Assembly (NCBI RefSeq): GCF_002964605.1
Contig: NZ_PQDH01000008.1
Location: 182,902-246,901, forward strand
Direction: 5' to 3'
Length of the DNA: 64,000 bases
Source of the DNA: Vallitalea okinawensis
GTDB lineage: Bacteria; Bacillota; Clostridia; Lachnospirales; PQDH01
Positions within the stretch are counted from its first letter, which is position 1; each line of letters opens with the position of its first letter. Of this stretch, positions 29,041 to 39,080 are shown piece after piece. The position numbers were made by a program, and so were the translations under genes. Below the pieces are notes generated by a model, which saw only the letters and a list, made by a program, of their open reading frames with translations, was not told the origin of the DNA and searched no databases.

Positions 29041-29092
29041 CAAAAACAAAAACACCTAATGTTTATTGATCTAATAAATACTAGGTGTTTTA
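29041..29092 (-). terminator. spo0A terminator
   Basis: AAACACCTA pairs with TAGGTGTTT, with an inner TTTATT/AATAAA extension, followed by TTGTTTTTG on the minus strand. Confidence 0.85.
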
Positions 29093-29105
29093 ATCTTTTC
29101 TTATA

Positions 29106-29912
29106 TTAAGATACTTTCATCTCTAATCTTAATCGATCAGCGATAAGAGCGATAAACTCACTATTTGTTGGTTTGCCTTTACCATTGTTAATGGTATAGC
29201 CAAATAACTTATCAATGGTATCCACTTTACCTCTTGACCAAGCTACCTCAATAGCATGGCGAATAGCTCTTTCTACACGACTTGGCGTCGTATTGAACTT
29301 TTTAGCTATGGATGGATACAATTGCTTAGTGATTGAGTTAAGTATTTCCATATCCTCGATTGCCATCATAATAGCATCTCTTAGGTATTGATACCCTTTT
29401 ATATGAGCTGGGATACCAATCTCATGAATAATATTGGTAACTTCTGTTTCTAAGTCCTTAATAGGACCTGATGATAATGAACTCTGATGCAATAATGAAT
29501 TATTATGTGAAACTGATTTTATTATTTTAAACGAGCCATTAAGTTGACGTATTCTTGTGATAAGCGTATCCAACTCAAATGGTTTAGCTATATAATAATC
29601 TGCTCCTAGCATAAGAGCTCTTTCAGTTATCTTATCTTGACCAACAGCAGATAACATAATCACAGTTGGGAATTTGTTAACCTTTGTTTCGCTTAATTTT
29701 TCTAGGACTCCCAATCCGTCAAGATGAGGCATTATAATATCAAGTATTACAACGTCAGGTTCTTTTTGCTTGATGAGCTCACAAGCTTCTAATCCATTAC
29801 CAGCTTGTGCAATAACTTCCATGTCTAGTTGATTATTGATGTATTCAGCTAGTATCTCTCTAAATTCTCGATTGTCGTCAGCTAATAGTATACTTATTTT
29901 ACGATTTTCCAA
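29106..29912 (-). CDS. spo0A: Sporulation master regulator Spo0A
   Basis: A 268-aa response regulator that commits the cell to sporulation when phosphorylated. The receiver domain (1-125) has the acidic pocket at 12-13, the phospho-acceptor D58 in VILDII, and Lys in IAKPF. The C-terminal Spo0A domain contains [17 protein letters not shown] and the recognition helix [20 protein letters not shown]. The start is TTG 29,912, eight bases after GGGGG. It follows spoIVB, as in nearly all spore formers. Confidence 0.98.
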   Translation of the reverse strand: MENRKISILLADDNREFREILAEYINNQLDMEVIAQAGNGLEACELIKQKEPDVVILDIIMPHLDGLGVLEKLSETKVNKFPTVIMLSAVGQDKITERALMLGADYYIAKPFELDTLITRIRQLNGSFKIIKSVSHNNSLLHQSSLSSGPIKDLETEVTNIIHEIGIPAHIKGYQYLRDAIMMAIEDMEILNSITKQLYPSIAKKFNTTPSRVERAIRHAIEVAWSRGKVDTIDKLFGYTINNGKGKPTNSEFIALIADRLRLEMKVS

Positions 29913-29963
29913 CGTTTTACCCCCTTAAACCTATTACCAGTCGTTTATTTGGTAATGTTATAT

Positions 29964-29986
29964 ATTTCCATTATATACCTTTTCCT
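29964..29986 (-). promoter_or_regulatory. Possible sigma-H promoter of spo0A
   Basis: Minus-strand AGGAAAA (29,980-29,986), 11-nt spacer, GAAAT (29,964-29,968) resembles the sigma-H pattern AGGAwwT-N12-GAAT, with a TATAAT embedded in the spacer. spo0A of B. subtilis has a sigma-H promoter at the same place. Confidence 0.5.
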
Positions 29987-30061
29987 TCATAAAATCAACA
30001 TTAATTTTAAATTACTTTCAATTTTCATTAATATGCCAAATGAATCATATTCAATTTTATA

Positions 30062-31354
30062 TTAATTCTCAATTAGCTTTTCCTTTTTAAGCATGTTTTC
30101 TATATAAATTCCGTAACCTTTGGATGGATTTTGTACAAACACGTGAGTGACTGCTCCAATGATTTTGCCATTTTGAATGATTGGACTTCCACTCATCCCT
30201 TGAACAATTCCGTTAGTCTTATTCAATAGTTGATCATCTGTTATTTCAACAACCATCCCTTTAGAGTTAGCATTATTAAAGTTTGAGACCTTAGTTATGT
30301 TCACTTGATAATCCTGGATCCCCTGTCCAGCAACATCAGTTAGAATATAAGCTTCTCCCTCTTTAACTTCATGTTGTAATGCTATAGGTAATGTACTCTG
30401 CTTCAAAAGTTCGCAGTCTTTATTATTGATTTTACCAAAGATTCCCTCATTACTATTAACTCGAACATCACCAAGTATATTTCGATCATCACTAAGTATG
30501 ACACCCTCTATTTCTCCTGGTGCACCCTTTTCACCTCTAGTTATGGAAATTATATCAGCATTAGTGATCATTCCATCTTTTAAGGACATCAATTCCTTTG
30601 TATCCACATCTGTTATCCCATGACCTAAGGCTCCATATAACATGGTTTTAGGATTAATATAGGTAATTGTACCTATACCTTGTGTATTATCTCTCACCCA
30701 GATTCCAAGCCTATATTCATGATCAGAAGAACTTTTCACTGGTTCTACAACCACATGTTTATAAGCACCAGATCGATTAATCTTTAAATCTATAGGAACA
30801 CCATCACTGTTTTCTATAACATCTATTAAATCATATTTATCCTTAAGTAAGCGATCATTAGCTTCGATTATTAAATCCCCAGTATAAAGTTTTCCTCTGC
30901 AAGGTTCATAATACTTACTATCATCACCTTGAACAGATCCCAACCCTAATACAAGTATACCATCAGTTTCCATTTCCACCCCAATAGTTTTACCACATGG
31001 AATAAGTTCATAAGGTTCAATTACATCAACATTAACTTGTTTAATGGGTATAATTCCAAATAATTTCAAACTTACTTTATATTCCCCAATTTCATTAAAC
31101 GTAACAGTAAATGGTTTGTTAATCTCAATGTTATCGTTTGGTTTCATATAATTCTCGTTAACATATAAGATTTCTTCTTCTACTTGTATTTCAGCCTCAA
31201 GTGGTAAAAGAAATTCCAATGAATGTTCTTTTCCTAATAGAAAATTAATATTATTGGGAATCACATATTGTAATATAAAATAAGGTGATGCTAGTAAAAC
31301 TAAAAAAATAGATAGTATAATTCCCCTTAGAATCTTTTTCTTTCTCTGTGTCAT
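30062..31354 (-). CDS. spoIVB: SpoIVB peptidase
   Basis: A forespore serine protease secreted to the intermembrane space, where it cuts SpoIVFA and so triggers sigma-K activation in the mother cell. The 430-aa protein has an N-terminal membrane anchor (about 10-30), a PDZ domain (about 130-210; GVLxGLG-like segment and NSDGVPIDLKINRSG) and the S55 peptidase domain with catalytic Ser in VQGMSGSPIIQNG near the end, and His in YGALGHGITD. It sits between recN and spo0A, the canonical order. Confidence 0.97.
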   Translation of the reverse strand: MTQRKKKILRGIILSIFLVLLASPYFILQYVIPNNINFLLGKEHSLEFLLPLEAEIQVEEEILYVNENYMKPNDNIEINKPFTVTFNEIGEYKVSLKLFGIIPIKQVNVDVIEPYELIPCGKTIGVEMETDGILVLGLGSVQGDDSKYYEPCRGKLYTGDLIIEANDRLLKDKYDLIDVIENSDGVPIDLKINRSGAYKHVVVEPVKSSSDHEYRLGIWVRDNTQGIGTITYINPKTMLYGALGHGITDVDTKELMSLKDGMITNADIISITRGEKGAPGEIEGVILSDDRNILGDVRVNSNEGIFGKINNKDCELLKQSTLPIALQHEVKEGEAYILTDVAGQGIQDYQVNITKVSNFNNANSKGMVVEITDDQLLNKTNGIVQGMSGSPIIQNGKIIGAVTHVFVQNPSKGYGIYIENMLKKEKLIEN

Positions 31355-31537
31355 TAAACAATCACATCCTGTGAATAATTCCTGTTGTTCAGGTCATTTT
31401 TTCCAAAGATTAATTTATATACAAATATAAATTAACCTTTTTCTAAAAGGATTATACTAGTTATTAATACCTATACATTTAATTTCATGGTATCTTAGTT
31501 AAGCCATGATTAAATTGAAAAAAGTAAAAAATTATAA

Positions 31538-31569
31538 AAAAAAACACATACTATAGTATGTGTTTTTTT
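31538..31569 (-). terminator. Perfectly palindromic terminator after recN
   Basis: A 16-bp-arm palindrome centred on CTATAG, with A-run and T-run flanks, so it works in both directions. It separates recN from spoIVB, which therefore needs its own, presumably forespore, promoter. Confidence 0.85.
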
Positions 31570-31596
31570 CATATCTAAAATAAAAGAAACTAATAT

Positions 31597-33291
31597 TTAA
31601 TTATTACTTTTTATTCTATTTGCTAAATTAATGATCTCTCTTGCATTTTCTAAAGTTGTTTCTGTAATGGAAGCACCGCTTAATAATCTAGCCAGCTCTT
31701 CTTGACTTTCAAGGTCATTAAGTCTTCTCACTTGAGTAGTGGTTTTCGAACTATTACTTGTTTTTTCGATTAAAAGATGTTCATCTGCCATGGCAGCTAT
31801 CTGCGGCAAATGGGTGATACAAAGGACTTGATGGTACTCTGCAATCATGTTGAGTTTTTCAGCAACTTTTTGAGCAGTTCGTCCACTTATGCCAGTATCT
31901 ATTTCATCAAAAATCAAAGTAGGTATTTCATCTATCTCAGCCAACACCGTTTTTAGAGCTAGCATAATACGACTCATTTCACCGCCTGATGCTATATCTG
32001 TAAGTGGCTTAACGTCTTCACCGATATTGGTAGATATAAGGAATCTAACATCATCATAACCTGTGTAAGTGAATCCATTTCTTTTATTAACTTGAATCAC
32101 AAATTTTGCATAATCAAATTGGAGTGTCTTCAAGATATTTTCAATTCTTTCTTGAACATTTCTTGCAGTTTTTACTCTTACAGCATTAAGTGATTCACAT
32201 ACTTTTAAGATTTTATTCTTATAATGACTTAATTCCTTTCTAAGTCGTTCTAATTCTTCCTCAATATCTAATAATTGTTTTAGTTCTTTGCTAGCTTCAT
32301 CATGATAAGCCAAGACTTCTTCAATGGAGTGACCGTATTTTCGTTTCATCTTTTGAATAACATCTAATCTGCTTTCAACTTCCATTAATGAGTCCTCATC
32401 ATGATCAATGGTATTTATGTAATCTCTGACATCAGAAGAGACTTCCTCTAACCAAATACTTGCATTCTCAAGGTTGTTTAAGGTTTCTTTCAAGTTATCA
32501 TCGTAAGTCACCATTTCTTTTAGTACTTGTATACAATCATTCACATTGGTTAGAACGTCCATGTTTGTATCAAAATCACCTTTAAGGCGTGTATGAATCT
32601 CATTACATCCATCATATAATCTTTTTGAGTTCATTAACCTTTTTCTTTGCTGTAGTAAACGATCATCTTCACCTTGGATTAAGTTAGCTTCATTTATTTC
32701 TTTGATTTCATACTCAAGGATACTTATTCTTCTTTCTTTCTCTTGATCGCTAACTCCTAGTTTCCGCATCTGAGTTTCTAAAGCGTGATAGTCATTTAAA
32801 AGCACTGATAATTTATCCAAGCCTGGCTTAAGTTCATCTTTACAAAACATATCCAGAAGATCGATGTGTTTCTGTTCATCAAGTAATGATTGATGTTCGT
32901 GTTGACCGTGAATATCAATTAATAAAGATGCTAATTGCTTAACTGATTGATTAGTGACTGTTTCACCATTGATTTTACTGTGACTTCGTCCCGCACTTGA
33001 AATGACGCGACTAATCACAATCTGCCCATCATCTCCACAGCTAAATCCTTGACTTCTTATTTTCTCGACGATAGGAGGTTCCACTTGAAAAAGTAGTTCA
33101 ACACTTCCTTTTTCTGTTCCTTTTCTAACCAAATCCTTAGCTCCTCTTTGCCCTAAAGCTATGTTAATAGAACCTATTAGTATAGATTTACCAGCACCGG
33201 TTTCACCTGTCAAAATGTTTAACTGATCGTTAAAATCAATTGCTACTTCATCAATTAACGCAATATCTTTTACATATAGATGTTGTAACAT
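31597..33291 (-). CDS. recN: DNA repair protein RecN
   Basis: An SMC-like ATPase used in double-strand-break repair. The 564-aa protein has Walker A GETGAGKS at 29-36, two coiled-coil arms (about 150-220 and 300-370), the ABC signature region ASGGEMSRIMLALK and Walker B LIFDEIDTGISG. Length is normal. It is read after argR, 11 bp downstream, the classic argR-recN pair. Confidence 0.97.
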   Translation of the reverse strand: MLQHLYVKDIALIDEVAIDFNDQLNILTGETGAGKSILIGSINIALGQRGAKDLVRKGTEKGSVELLFQVEPPIVEKIRSQGFSCGDDGQIVISRVISSAGRSHSKINGETVTNQSVKQLASLLIDIHGQHEHQSLLDEQKHIDLLDMFCKDELKPGLDKLSVLLNDYHALETQMRKLGVSDQEKERRISILEYEIKEINEANLIQGEDDRLLQQRKRLMNSKRLYDGCNEIHTRLKGDFDTNMDVLTNVNDCIQVLKEMVTYDDNLKETLNNLENASIWLEEVSSDVRDYINTIDHDEDSLMEVESRLDVIQKMKRKYGHSIEEVLAYHDEASKELKQLLDIEEELERLRKELSHYKNKILKVCESLNAVRVKTARNVQERIENILKTLQFDYAKFVIQVNKRNGFTYTGYDDVRFLISTNIGEDVKPLTDIASGGEMSRIMLALKTVLAEIDEIPTLIFDEIDTGISGRTAQKVAEKLNMIAEYHQVLCITHLPQIAAMADEHLLIEKTSNSSKTTTQVRRLNDLESQEELARLLSGASITETTLENAREIINLANRIKSNN

Positions 33292-33302
33292 CTATCTTCC
33301 CC

Positions 33303-33761
33303 CTAGTGATTCGAATTTACAACTCGATTGATCTTTTCCATTAAGTTAACAGCATCATTTTCACTTCGTGTTGCAAGAAATATAGTGTCATCTCCAGCTA
33401 TAGAACCAACAATTTCTTTAAAATCGAGGGCATCAATAGCCGCTGCAACTGCCATAGCCATACCTTGAAGAGTTCTAACAATAACTAAATTCTGTGCCTT
33501 ATCCATATTATCATAACCATCTATAAGGACATTGATAAAGCGTTCATTAAAGTTCTTTTCCTGCTCTTTTAAAATAGCATATTTGCCTGATCCATTCTCT
33601 GATTGCACTTTAGTCAATTTCAACTCGCGAATATCTCTTGAAACTGTAGCTTGTGTTACGAAAAAACCTGAGTCCATTAGCATTTTTGCTAATTCTTCTT
33701 GAGTTTCTATCTCATGATTATTAATTAATTCAATAATTTTAGATTGCCTAGCTAGTTTCAT
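33303..33761 (-). CDS. argR: Arginine repressor ArgR
   Basis: A hexameric arginine-sensing regulator. The 152-aa protein has an N-terminal winged helix (RQSKIIELINNHEIETQEELAKML, then VTQATVSRDIRELKLTKV) and a C-terminal arginine-binding oligomerisation domain with the acidic GSIAGDDTIFL. I choose ATG 33,761, which gives the standard N-terminus and is 9 nt from AAGGAT; an in-frame GTG three codons upstream is possible. Confidence 0.96.
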   Translation of the reverse strand: MKLARQSKIIELINNHEIETQEELAKMLMDSGFFVTQATVSRDIRELKLTKVQSENGSGKYAILKEQEKNFNERFINVLIDGYDNMDKAQNLVIVRTLQGMAMAVAAAIDALDFKEIVGSIAGDDTIFLATRSENDAVNLMEKINRVVNSNH

Positions 33762-33774
33762 TACTACCACATCC

Positions 33775-34626
33775 TTACCTTAGCATTTTTTCTCTCAGAA
33801 TATCGTAAAAGTTATTATCTGTTGTTTTAATTAACTTAGCTGTTTCTTTGGCTTTCGTTATGACAATTTCATCTTTATAACCAACTTCAAATCCTCTTTG
33901 CCCATCAATGGTTAACATGATTTCGCTATCACGTTGTTGTGTATTAGAACCTATAATAATTCTAATCTTATCCTGACTGGATAAAACAATTGAACGAATA
34001 TATAATGAGTGAGGACATATAGGTGTAATCACCATCATCTCATTACTAGGGTTTAATATAGGTCCGCCAGCAGATAGATTATATGCAGTTGATCCTGTCG
34101 GTGATGAAACAATAACACCATCAGCTGTAAAAGTATCAATAAATCGATCATTAATATATATATGAAGGTCAACCATTCTTGAAAAAGCTCCCTTAGTTAC
34201 AACGACGTCATTGAGAGCTATATGTGATTGCACTTTTCTTTCTTGCTTTGATGTTATACTAAGCATCATGCGTTCATCAATTTCGTAATTATTGTTAATG
34301 ATTTTTTCAAAGGATTCACGTAGATTATCTATCTCAACTTCTGCTAAAAAACCTAGTCTTCCTAGATTAACGCCTAATAAAGGAACTTGATATCTGGCAA
34401 CCTTCCTCGCTGTACTTAAGATCGTACCATCACCACCAATAACCACAACCACATCCATGTTGATTACATTGCCAAAATCAATTCCTATTACTTGTTCATC
34501 CATAATCCTTGCATCTTCAGTCAAAACATATGCCTCTTGATTTAAATCCTTTAATAGCACTAAAATCTGCTTAGTTATTCTATAGTCTTTATCTTTAGAT
34601 TTGTTGGGCATTACAACAAATTTCAT
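33775..34626 (-). CDS. nadK: NAD kinase
   Basis: Phosphorylates NAD to NADP. The 283-aa protein has the GGDGT motif starting at residue 64, LGVNLGRLGFLAEV, and the NAD-binding GVIVSSPTGSTAYNLSAGG stretch. It lies between tlyA and argR, part of the conserved dxs-tlyA-nadK-argR-recN string. Confidence 0.97.
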   Translation of the reverse strand: MKFVVMPNKSKDKDYRITKQILVLLKDLNQEAYVLTEDARIMDEQVIGIDFGNVINMDVVVVIGGDGTILSTARKVARYQVPLLGVNLGRLGFLAEVEIDNLRESFEKIINNNYEIDERMMLSITSKQERKVQSHIALNDVVVTKGAFSRMVDLHIYINDRFIDTFTADGVIVSSPTGSTAYNLSAGGPILNPSNEMMVITPICPHSLYIRSIVLSSQDKIRIIIGSNTQQRDSEIMLTIDGQRGFEVGYKDEIVITKAKETAKLIKTTDNNFYDILREKMLR

Positions 34627-34707
34627 TTTATCACCTACACTAACATTTAAGAGAATTTAATACTCTCTATCTTTAGTATTTAATAAAGTGTCTATTCAGT
34701 TATTCTC

Positions 34708-35523
34708 TTATTTGACAAGGTTCTCATGGGATTTTGATACCATATCATCAACAAATTTCTCAATTGAGGATAAATCCATTCCTTGTCCCACCTTGCTAAG
34801 ATGTAATAAATACTCAATATTTCCTTCTGGTCCACGTATTGGTGAAAAACTGAGTGCTTTGATAACAAGTTCTCTGTTCATCATTTGACTGATCACTCTA
34901 TTAATAACCTCTTTATGCACCTCAGGGTCTCTAACGACACCTTTCCTACCTACTTTTTCACGTCCAGCTTCAAACTGTGGTTTGATAAGACACACAATTT
35001 GCCCCTGCTCTCCAAGTATGCCAACCACTGCATCCATTATTTTATCTAATGAAATAAAGGATACATCAATAGAAGCAAAATCCACATTTTCGCCTAAATC
35101 TTCAGGAGTAACGTAACGCACATTCGTCTTTTCCATACATACAACTTGCGGATTGTTACGTAAACTCCAAGCTAATTGTCCATAGCCTACATCTATAGAA
35201 AAAACTTTCTTAGCACCGTTTTGAAGCATACAGTCCGTAAAGCCTCCTGTAGAAGCACCTATATCTGCACAAGTCAATCCTGTTAGTACTAAATCAAATT
35301 CTTTTATAGCTTTTTCCAATTTAAGCCCTCCTCTACTTACATAAGGTAGAGGGTTTCCTTTTATTCTTATCTCAGCATCAATTGATACTTTTGTACCTAC
35401 TTTATCTTCTTTTTGATTATTGACTAAAACATTTCCTGTCATAATTATTGTCTTTGCTTTTTCTCTGGATGGTGCCAAGTTTCTTTGTACCAATAGTACA
35501 TCTAGTCTCTCTTTTGCAGCCAT
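34708..35523 (-). CDS. tlyA: TlyA family rRNA (cytidine-2'-O)-methyltransferase
   Basis: A 271-aa protein with an N-terminal S4 RNA-binding domain (ERLDVLLVQRNLAPSREKAK) and an FtsJ-type SAM methyltransferase domain with DIGASTGGFTDCML. Characterised members 2'-O-methylate cytidines in rRNA and some act as hemolysins; the former role is more likely here. It follows dxs by about 80 bp. Confidence 0.95.
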   Translation of the reverse strand: MAAKERLDVLLVQRNLAPSREKAKTIIMTGNVLVNNQKEDKVGTKVSIDAEIRIKGNPLPYVSRGGLKLEKAIKEFDLVLTGLTCADIGASTGGFTDCMLQNGAKKVFSIDVGYGQLAWSLRNNPQVVCMEKTNVRYVTPEDLGENVDFASIDVSFISLDKIMDAVVGILGEQGQIVCLIKPQFEAGREKVGRKGVVRDPEVHKEVINRVISQMMNRELVIKALSFSPIRGPEGNIEYLLHLSKVGQGMDLSSIEKFVDDMVSKSHENLVK

Positions 35524-35603
35524 AACTATTTATCTCCTATATCTAATGAACTTAATAACTTATATGTTTTAAGTCTTATCTTCATCTTAAATTTACTCTT
35601 ATT

Positions 35604-37469
35604 TTAAATTAACTTACTTTCAATGTATTCAATTATACTATCAGCATTCAAACTAAACTTCCCTAACATACTTTCTCGGTCTCCATGCTGTATATAGGCA
35701 TCTGGCAAGGCGAATGCTTTAACATGTTCTGGACATTTCCCTTGCTCAACAAGGTGATTAATAACCTTCATACCAAAACCACCTGTTTGAACATTTTCTT
35801 CTAAAGTAATCAAGATCCTATGATTATTAGCAATCTCGTTATACAATTCATGATCAATAGGCGATGCAAACCGACCATTGATTACTGTTGGTGAATATCC
35901 CTTTTTATTTAATCGATCTACTACTTCTACAGCTAAATCATTCATTGCACCATATGCAACTATGGCAATGTCATGACCATCATATATTTTCTCAGCCTTA
36001 CCATATTCAATTGGCTCCATCATATGGCTGAAACAACTTGATACTTTTCCCCGTGGATAACGAATTGCAACGGGTCTATTATGCTCTACTGCAAAAGTCA
36101 TCATCTTCTTAAACTCTACTGCATTTTTAGGTGCCAAAACTGTTAAGTTAGGTACATGAGATAGATAGGAAATATCAAAAACTCCTTGATGAGTTTCTCC
36201 ATCAGCTCCTACGATCCCTCCCCTATCAATAGCGAAAACAACAGGTAAATTCTGAATACAAACATCATGTATGATTTGATCATAGGCTCTTTGTAAGAAG
36301 GATGAATAGATGGCTACTACTGGCTTTAAACCCGAAATAGCCAATCCTGCAGCAAATGTCACTGCATGTTGTTCTGCTATCCCTACATCAAAAAAACGAT
36401 CTGGATAAGCTTTAGAAAACCCGTGAAGACCTGTTCCTTCTGGCATAGCAGCTGTAATAGCCACTAGGTCCTCATGTTTACTTGCTAATTCCATCATGGT
36501 ATTACCAAACACTCCTGAATAAGTAACCTCTTTAGTCTTATTTAAACGACCAGATTTTACATCAAAACGAGGGACAGAATGGTATTTACATGGCTGTTTT
36601 TCTGCCGGAGGATATCCTTTACCCTTCTGAGTTTTTACATGAATGAAAACAGGTCCTTTAACTTTCTTTGCACTATGAAATGCAGTAATTAAGGCCTGTA
36701 TATCATGTCCATCAATTGGACCAAGATAATTAAACCCTAGCTCCTCAAACAATACACCGGGAACTAGTAGATAACGAATAGATTCTTTAGCATTTTTAAC
36801 AGATTGGACGATACCACTACCTATACCTGGAATACGTTTTAGCATGTTTTCGATATCTTCTTTTACATTAAGATATGTAGGTTCAGTACGTATATCACAT
36901 AAGTATTTGGTTAACCCGCCAACATTTTCGGAAATAGACATTTGATTATCATTTAATATCACAATCATTTTAGATTTTGAACGCCCCACATTATTTAAGG
37001 CTTCAAAAGCCATACCACCTGTTAAAGAGCCATCTCCTATAATGGATATAACCGAATAGTCATCTCCAACTATATCTCTAGCTTTAGCAATACCATAACC
37101 TGCTGATATTGATGTTGAACTATGACCCACATTAAAAATATCATGAGCACTTTCTGATGTCTTTGGAAATCCACTTAATCCATCTTCCATCCGAAGCCGA
37201 TCAAACTCTCCACGTCTGCCTGTCAATAGCTTATGAATATAAGCCTGGTGACCAACATCCCATATTAATTTATCTTCAGGTGAATTAAATACATAATGAA
37301 GTGCAATGGAGAGTTCTACAGCTCCAAGGTTTGCACTTAAGTGCCCACCAGTTTGACTTATGGAATGTATTAGGAAATGTCTAATCTCATGAGCTAATTT
37401 TCTTAGTTGTTTTTGAGGTACTTTTTTTAAGTCATCAGGTGAATTTATTTCTTTCAATAAACCTTCCAT
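35604..37469 (-). CDS. dxs: 1-deoxy-D-xylulose-5-phosphate synthase
   Basis: The thiamine-diphosphate enzyme that condenses pyruvate and glyceraldehyde 3-phosphate, first step of the MEP isoprenoid pathway. The 621-aa protein has the ThDP motif GDGSLTGGMAFEALNN, the transketolase-type RFFDVGIAEQHAVTFAAG and the conserved GGIVGADGETHQG. I choose ATG 37,469, 8 nt from AAAGAG; an in-frame TTG seven codons earlier is the alternative. It lies behind the OLE RNA-oapA unit and 1.7 kb from ispA, so isoprenoid genes flank OLE. Confidence 0.97.
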   Translation of the reverse strand: MEGLLKEINSPDDLKKVPQKQLRKLAHEIRHFLIHSISQTGGHLSANLGAVELSIALHYVFNSPEDKLIWDVGHQAYIHKLLTGRRGEFDRLRMEDGLSGFPKTSESAHDIFNVGHSSTSISAGYGIAKARDIVGDDYSVISIIGDGSLTGGMAFEALNNVGRSKSKMIVILNDNQMSISENVGGLTKYLCDIRTEPTYLNVKEDIENMLKRIPGIGSGIVQSVKNAKESIRYLLVPGVLFEELGFNYLGPIDGHDIQALITAFHSAKKVKGPVFIHVKTQKGKGYPPAEKQPCKYHSVPRFDVKSGRLNKTKEVTYSGVFGNTMMELASKHEDLVAITAAMPEGTGLHGFSKAYPDRFFDVGIAEQHAVTFAAGLAISGLKPVVAIYSSFLQRAYDQIIHDVCIQNLPVVFAIDRGGIVGADGETHQGVFDISYLSHVPNLTVLAPKNAVEFKKMMTFAVEHNRPVAIRYPRGKVSSCFSHMMEPIEYGKAEKIYDGHDIAIVAYGAMNDLAVEVVDRLNKKGYSPTVINGRFASPIDHELYNEIANNHRILITLEENVQTGGFGMKVINHLVEQGKCPEHVKAFALPDAYIQHGDRESMLGKFSLNADSIIEYIESKLI

Positions 37470-37778
37470 TGTATTCACTCTTTCTATCAAAATATTAATT
37501 TGTCTTATATTATTCTATTATTAACGATATCAAGTAATTTCATAATAACTTTAACATATCTATTCATTTCTTAAGTTAGGACTAGGACTACTTTCTTAAT
37601 TATATGCCCTAAACATTATAGTAATATAAATTAAGCATATATGCAAGTTATACCAAATATACAACCCAAATTATTCATGTTAACGATTGATGATACGTGC
37701 TGATTTTGGATTTATAAGAAAACTCATTATTTTTAATCATACTTTATGTTACTAAATCACATATTTGTATCTTTACTA
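37470..37778. other. Intergenic region between oapA and dxs
   Basis: AT-rich region with no ORF. Since oapA ends in a terminator, a dxs promoter should lie here; a TATAAT on the minus strand at about 37,617-37,622 is the best -10, but its -35 is not convincing. Confidence 0.35.
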
Positions 37779-37820
37779 TAAAAAAGACACATGATGAATG
37801 GAATGTCTTCAACATGTGTC
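37779..37820 (-). terminator. Terminator after oapA
   Basis: GACACATG pairs with CATGTGTC around a 19-nt loop, followed by TTTTTTATAG on the minus strand, 6 bp after the oapA stop codon. It ends the OLE-oapA transcript. Confidence 0.88.
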
Positions 37821-37826
37821 GTCGTT

Positions 37827-38426
37827 TTAAGATGATTTCTTTCTTTTTGGTAAAATCAATTTAACATAATGTAAAACAGTTGCTATTTTATATACAAGAT
37901 AATTAGATCGTCGAATAGCTATTTCTTTTCCAATAGCCTTTCCCCCAACTGTAATGGATGCTATTATAGCTGAAAATAGGATACTTAATAAAGTACTCTT
38001 AAAATCTTCTGCATCAAATATTATTTTAGCCACAATGGCTGTACTTGCAGAACCTGAAATGATTCCACATATGTCACCGATTACATCATTACAAAAGTTG
38101 GATACGATACTTGCATTACGAATTAGCCAAATACTCTCTTTCGAAGCTGGAACCTTACTGGCTGACATAGAATGAAAAGGTGTTTCATCAGCAGCAGTTA
38201 CAGCTATTCCTAACACATCAAAGAATATTCCGACAAAGACTATAAGCAATAAGATGATTGCGGCAATAGGAATTGATACAATTTCCATGAAAATTAACGA
38301 TACATAGGAAATAATACTAGCAATAAGAAGAGTTACACTTGCTATAGTTTTAATCCAAGAATAATTTATTTTATCGTTACTCATATTGCTCGATCTAAAT
38401 TTAATCTTTACTTTCTTTTGATTCAA
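37827..38426 (-). CDS. oapA: OLE-associated membrane protein OapA
   Basis: A 199-aa membrane protein. A basic N-terminus (NQKKVKIKFRSS) precedes hydrophobic segments at about 25-48 and 50-74 and further ones near 105-130 and 140-165; a strongly basic end (RRSN, KRKK) closes it. Known OapA proteins bind OLE RNA and carry it to the membrane, and the pair affects cold, ethanol and magnesium tolerance in Halalkalibacterium halodurans. The call rests mainly on topology, size and the position directly after OLE. The start is TTG 38,426, 9 nt after GGAAGG. The segment FFDVLGIAVTAADETPFHS recalls DUF21/CNNM-type proteins, an inference. Confidence 0.88.
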   Translation of the reverse strand: MNQKKVKIKFRSSNMSNDKINYSWIKTIASVTLLIASIISYVSLIFMEIVSIPIAAIILLLIVFVGIFFDVLGIAVTAADETPFHSMSASKVPASKESIWLIRNASIVSNFCNDVIGDICGIISGSASTAIVAKIIFDAEDFKSTLLSILFSAIIASITVGGKAIGKEIAIRRSNYLVYKIATVLHYVKLILPKRKKSS

Positions 38427-38429
38427 TAT

Positions 38430-39042
38430 GATACGCCTTCCTTTGTTTGCAACTTATGTATATAAGAATAAACTAAAGACAGCATACTTGGTAAATTTTG
38501 CGGCATATAGTCCAGCAGGTTTTCCCAAATCCATACTTTTTTGTCGCCAAAAAAGCGGTTTCCCTTTAAATGAATTCCTATGGTGTCACCACTCATAGAG
38601 CTAGATCGCCTTACAACCACACTGTAATCCCAAATACACTTCATAAAGAACAGCCTAGGAGTTTTCCTCAACAATATTCTCGATTCCTAGCCTCTTTTGC
38701 AGTTAGTATGTTTCAATGCAGTGCAATGAACTCTTTGGCCGAAGAGACCATTGCATAGAGCAATATCCCCACACTTCCACGCAAGGCAGGCTACGCTGTC
38801 CACAGCTAATGAAAAACCGCATGACAGGTTTAATCCTACGCCGTAAGTCAGATTCAATGAATGCCGCTCACATACGTAGGTCTCCGCGATAAGAGGGTCA
38901 ACGCCCACATGCCCTTGTGGATCGCCCTAATATCTTAACTCCCAGCATAAACCCGTGGCGGGGCGCCACCAGCCAACACCAGGAACTTCATCGATATGCC
39001 CTTTAACGGATTTTTAGGCCCGTCTTCAGAAACGAAAATATT
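38430..39042 (-). ncRNA. ole: OLE RNA (ornate, large, extremophilic RNA)
   Basis: A roughly 610-nt structured RNA, more G+C-rich than its surroundings. On the minus strand it begins near ACGGGCC, continues through GGTGTTGGCTGGTGGCGCCC, CCACGGGTTTATGCTGGGAG and AAGGGCATGTGGGCG, and ends shortly before the oapA start codon. Locally paired pieces are easy to see, e.g. GGTCTCTTCGGCCAAAGAG-like hairpins and GTGGCGC/GCGCCAC-type stems. Identification rests on my memory of OLE conserved segments plus the diagnostic context ispA-OLE-oapA-dxs. Short ORFs across it lack ribosome binding sites and protein similarity. The exact ends are approximate. Confidence 0.92.
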
Positions 39043-39080
39043 GACTAGAATACTGTATCTTTAGCTTATCAATAATCTTA

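Noticed and set aside
30426..30623. Plus-strand ORF inside spoIVB, and many similar plus-strand ORFs in minus-strand genes
   Set aside because: Codon composition mirrors the sense gene and no ribosome binding sites precede them.
38423..38908. Two minus-strand ORFs (68-83 codons) and a plus-strand ORF across the OLE region
   Set aside because: They lack ribosome binding sites, have mixed composition without domain pattern, and lie within the structured OLE sequence; the RNA explains the region.
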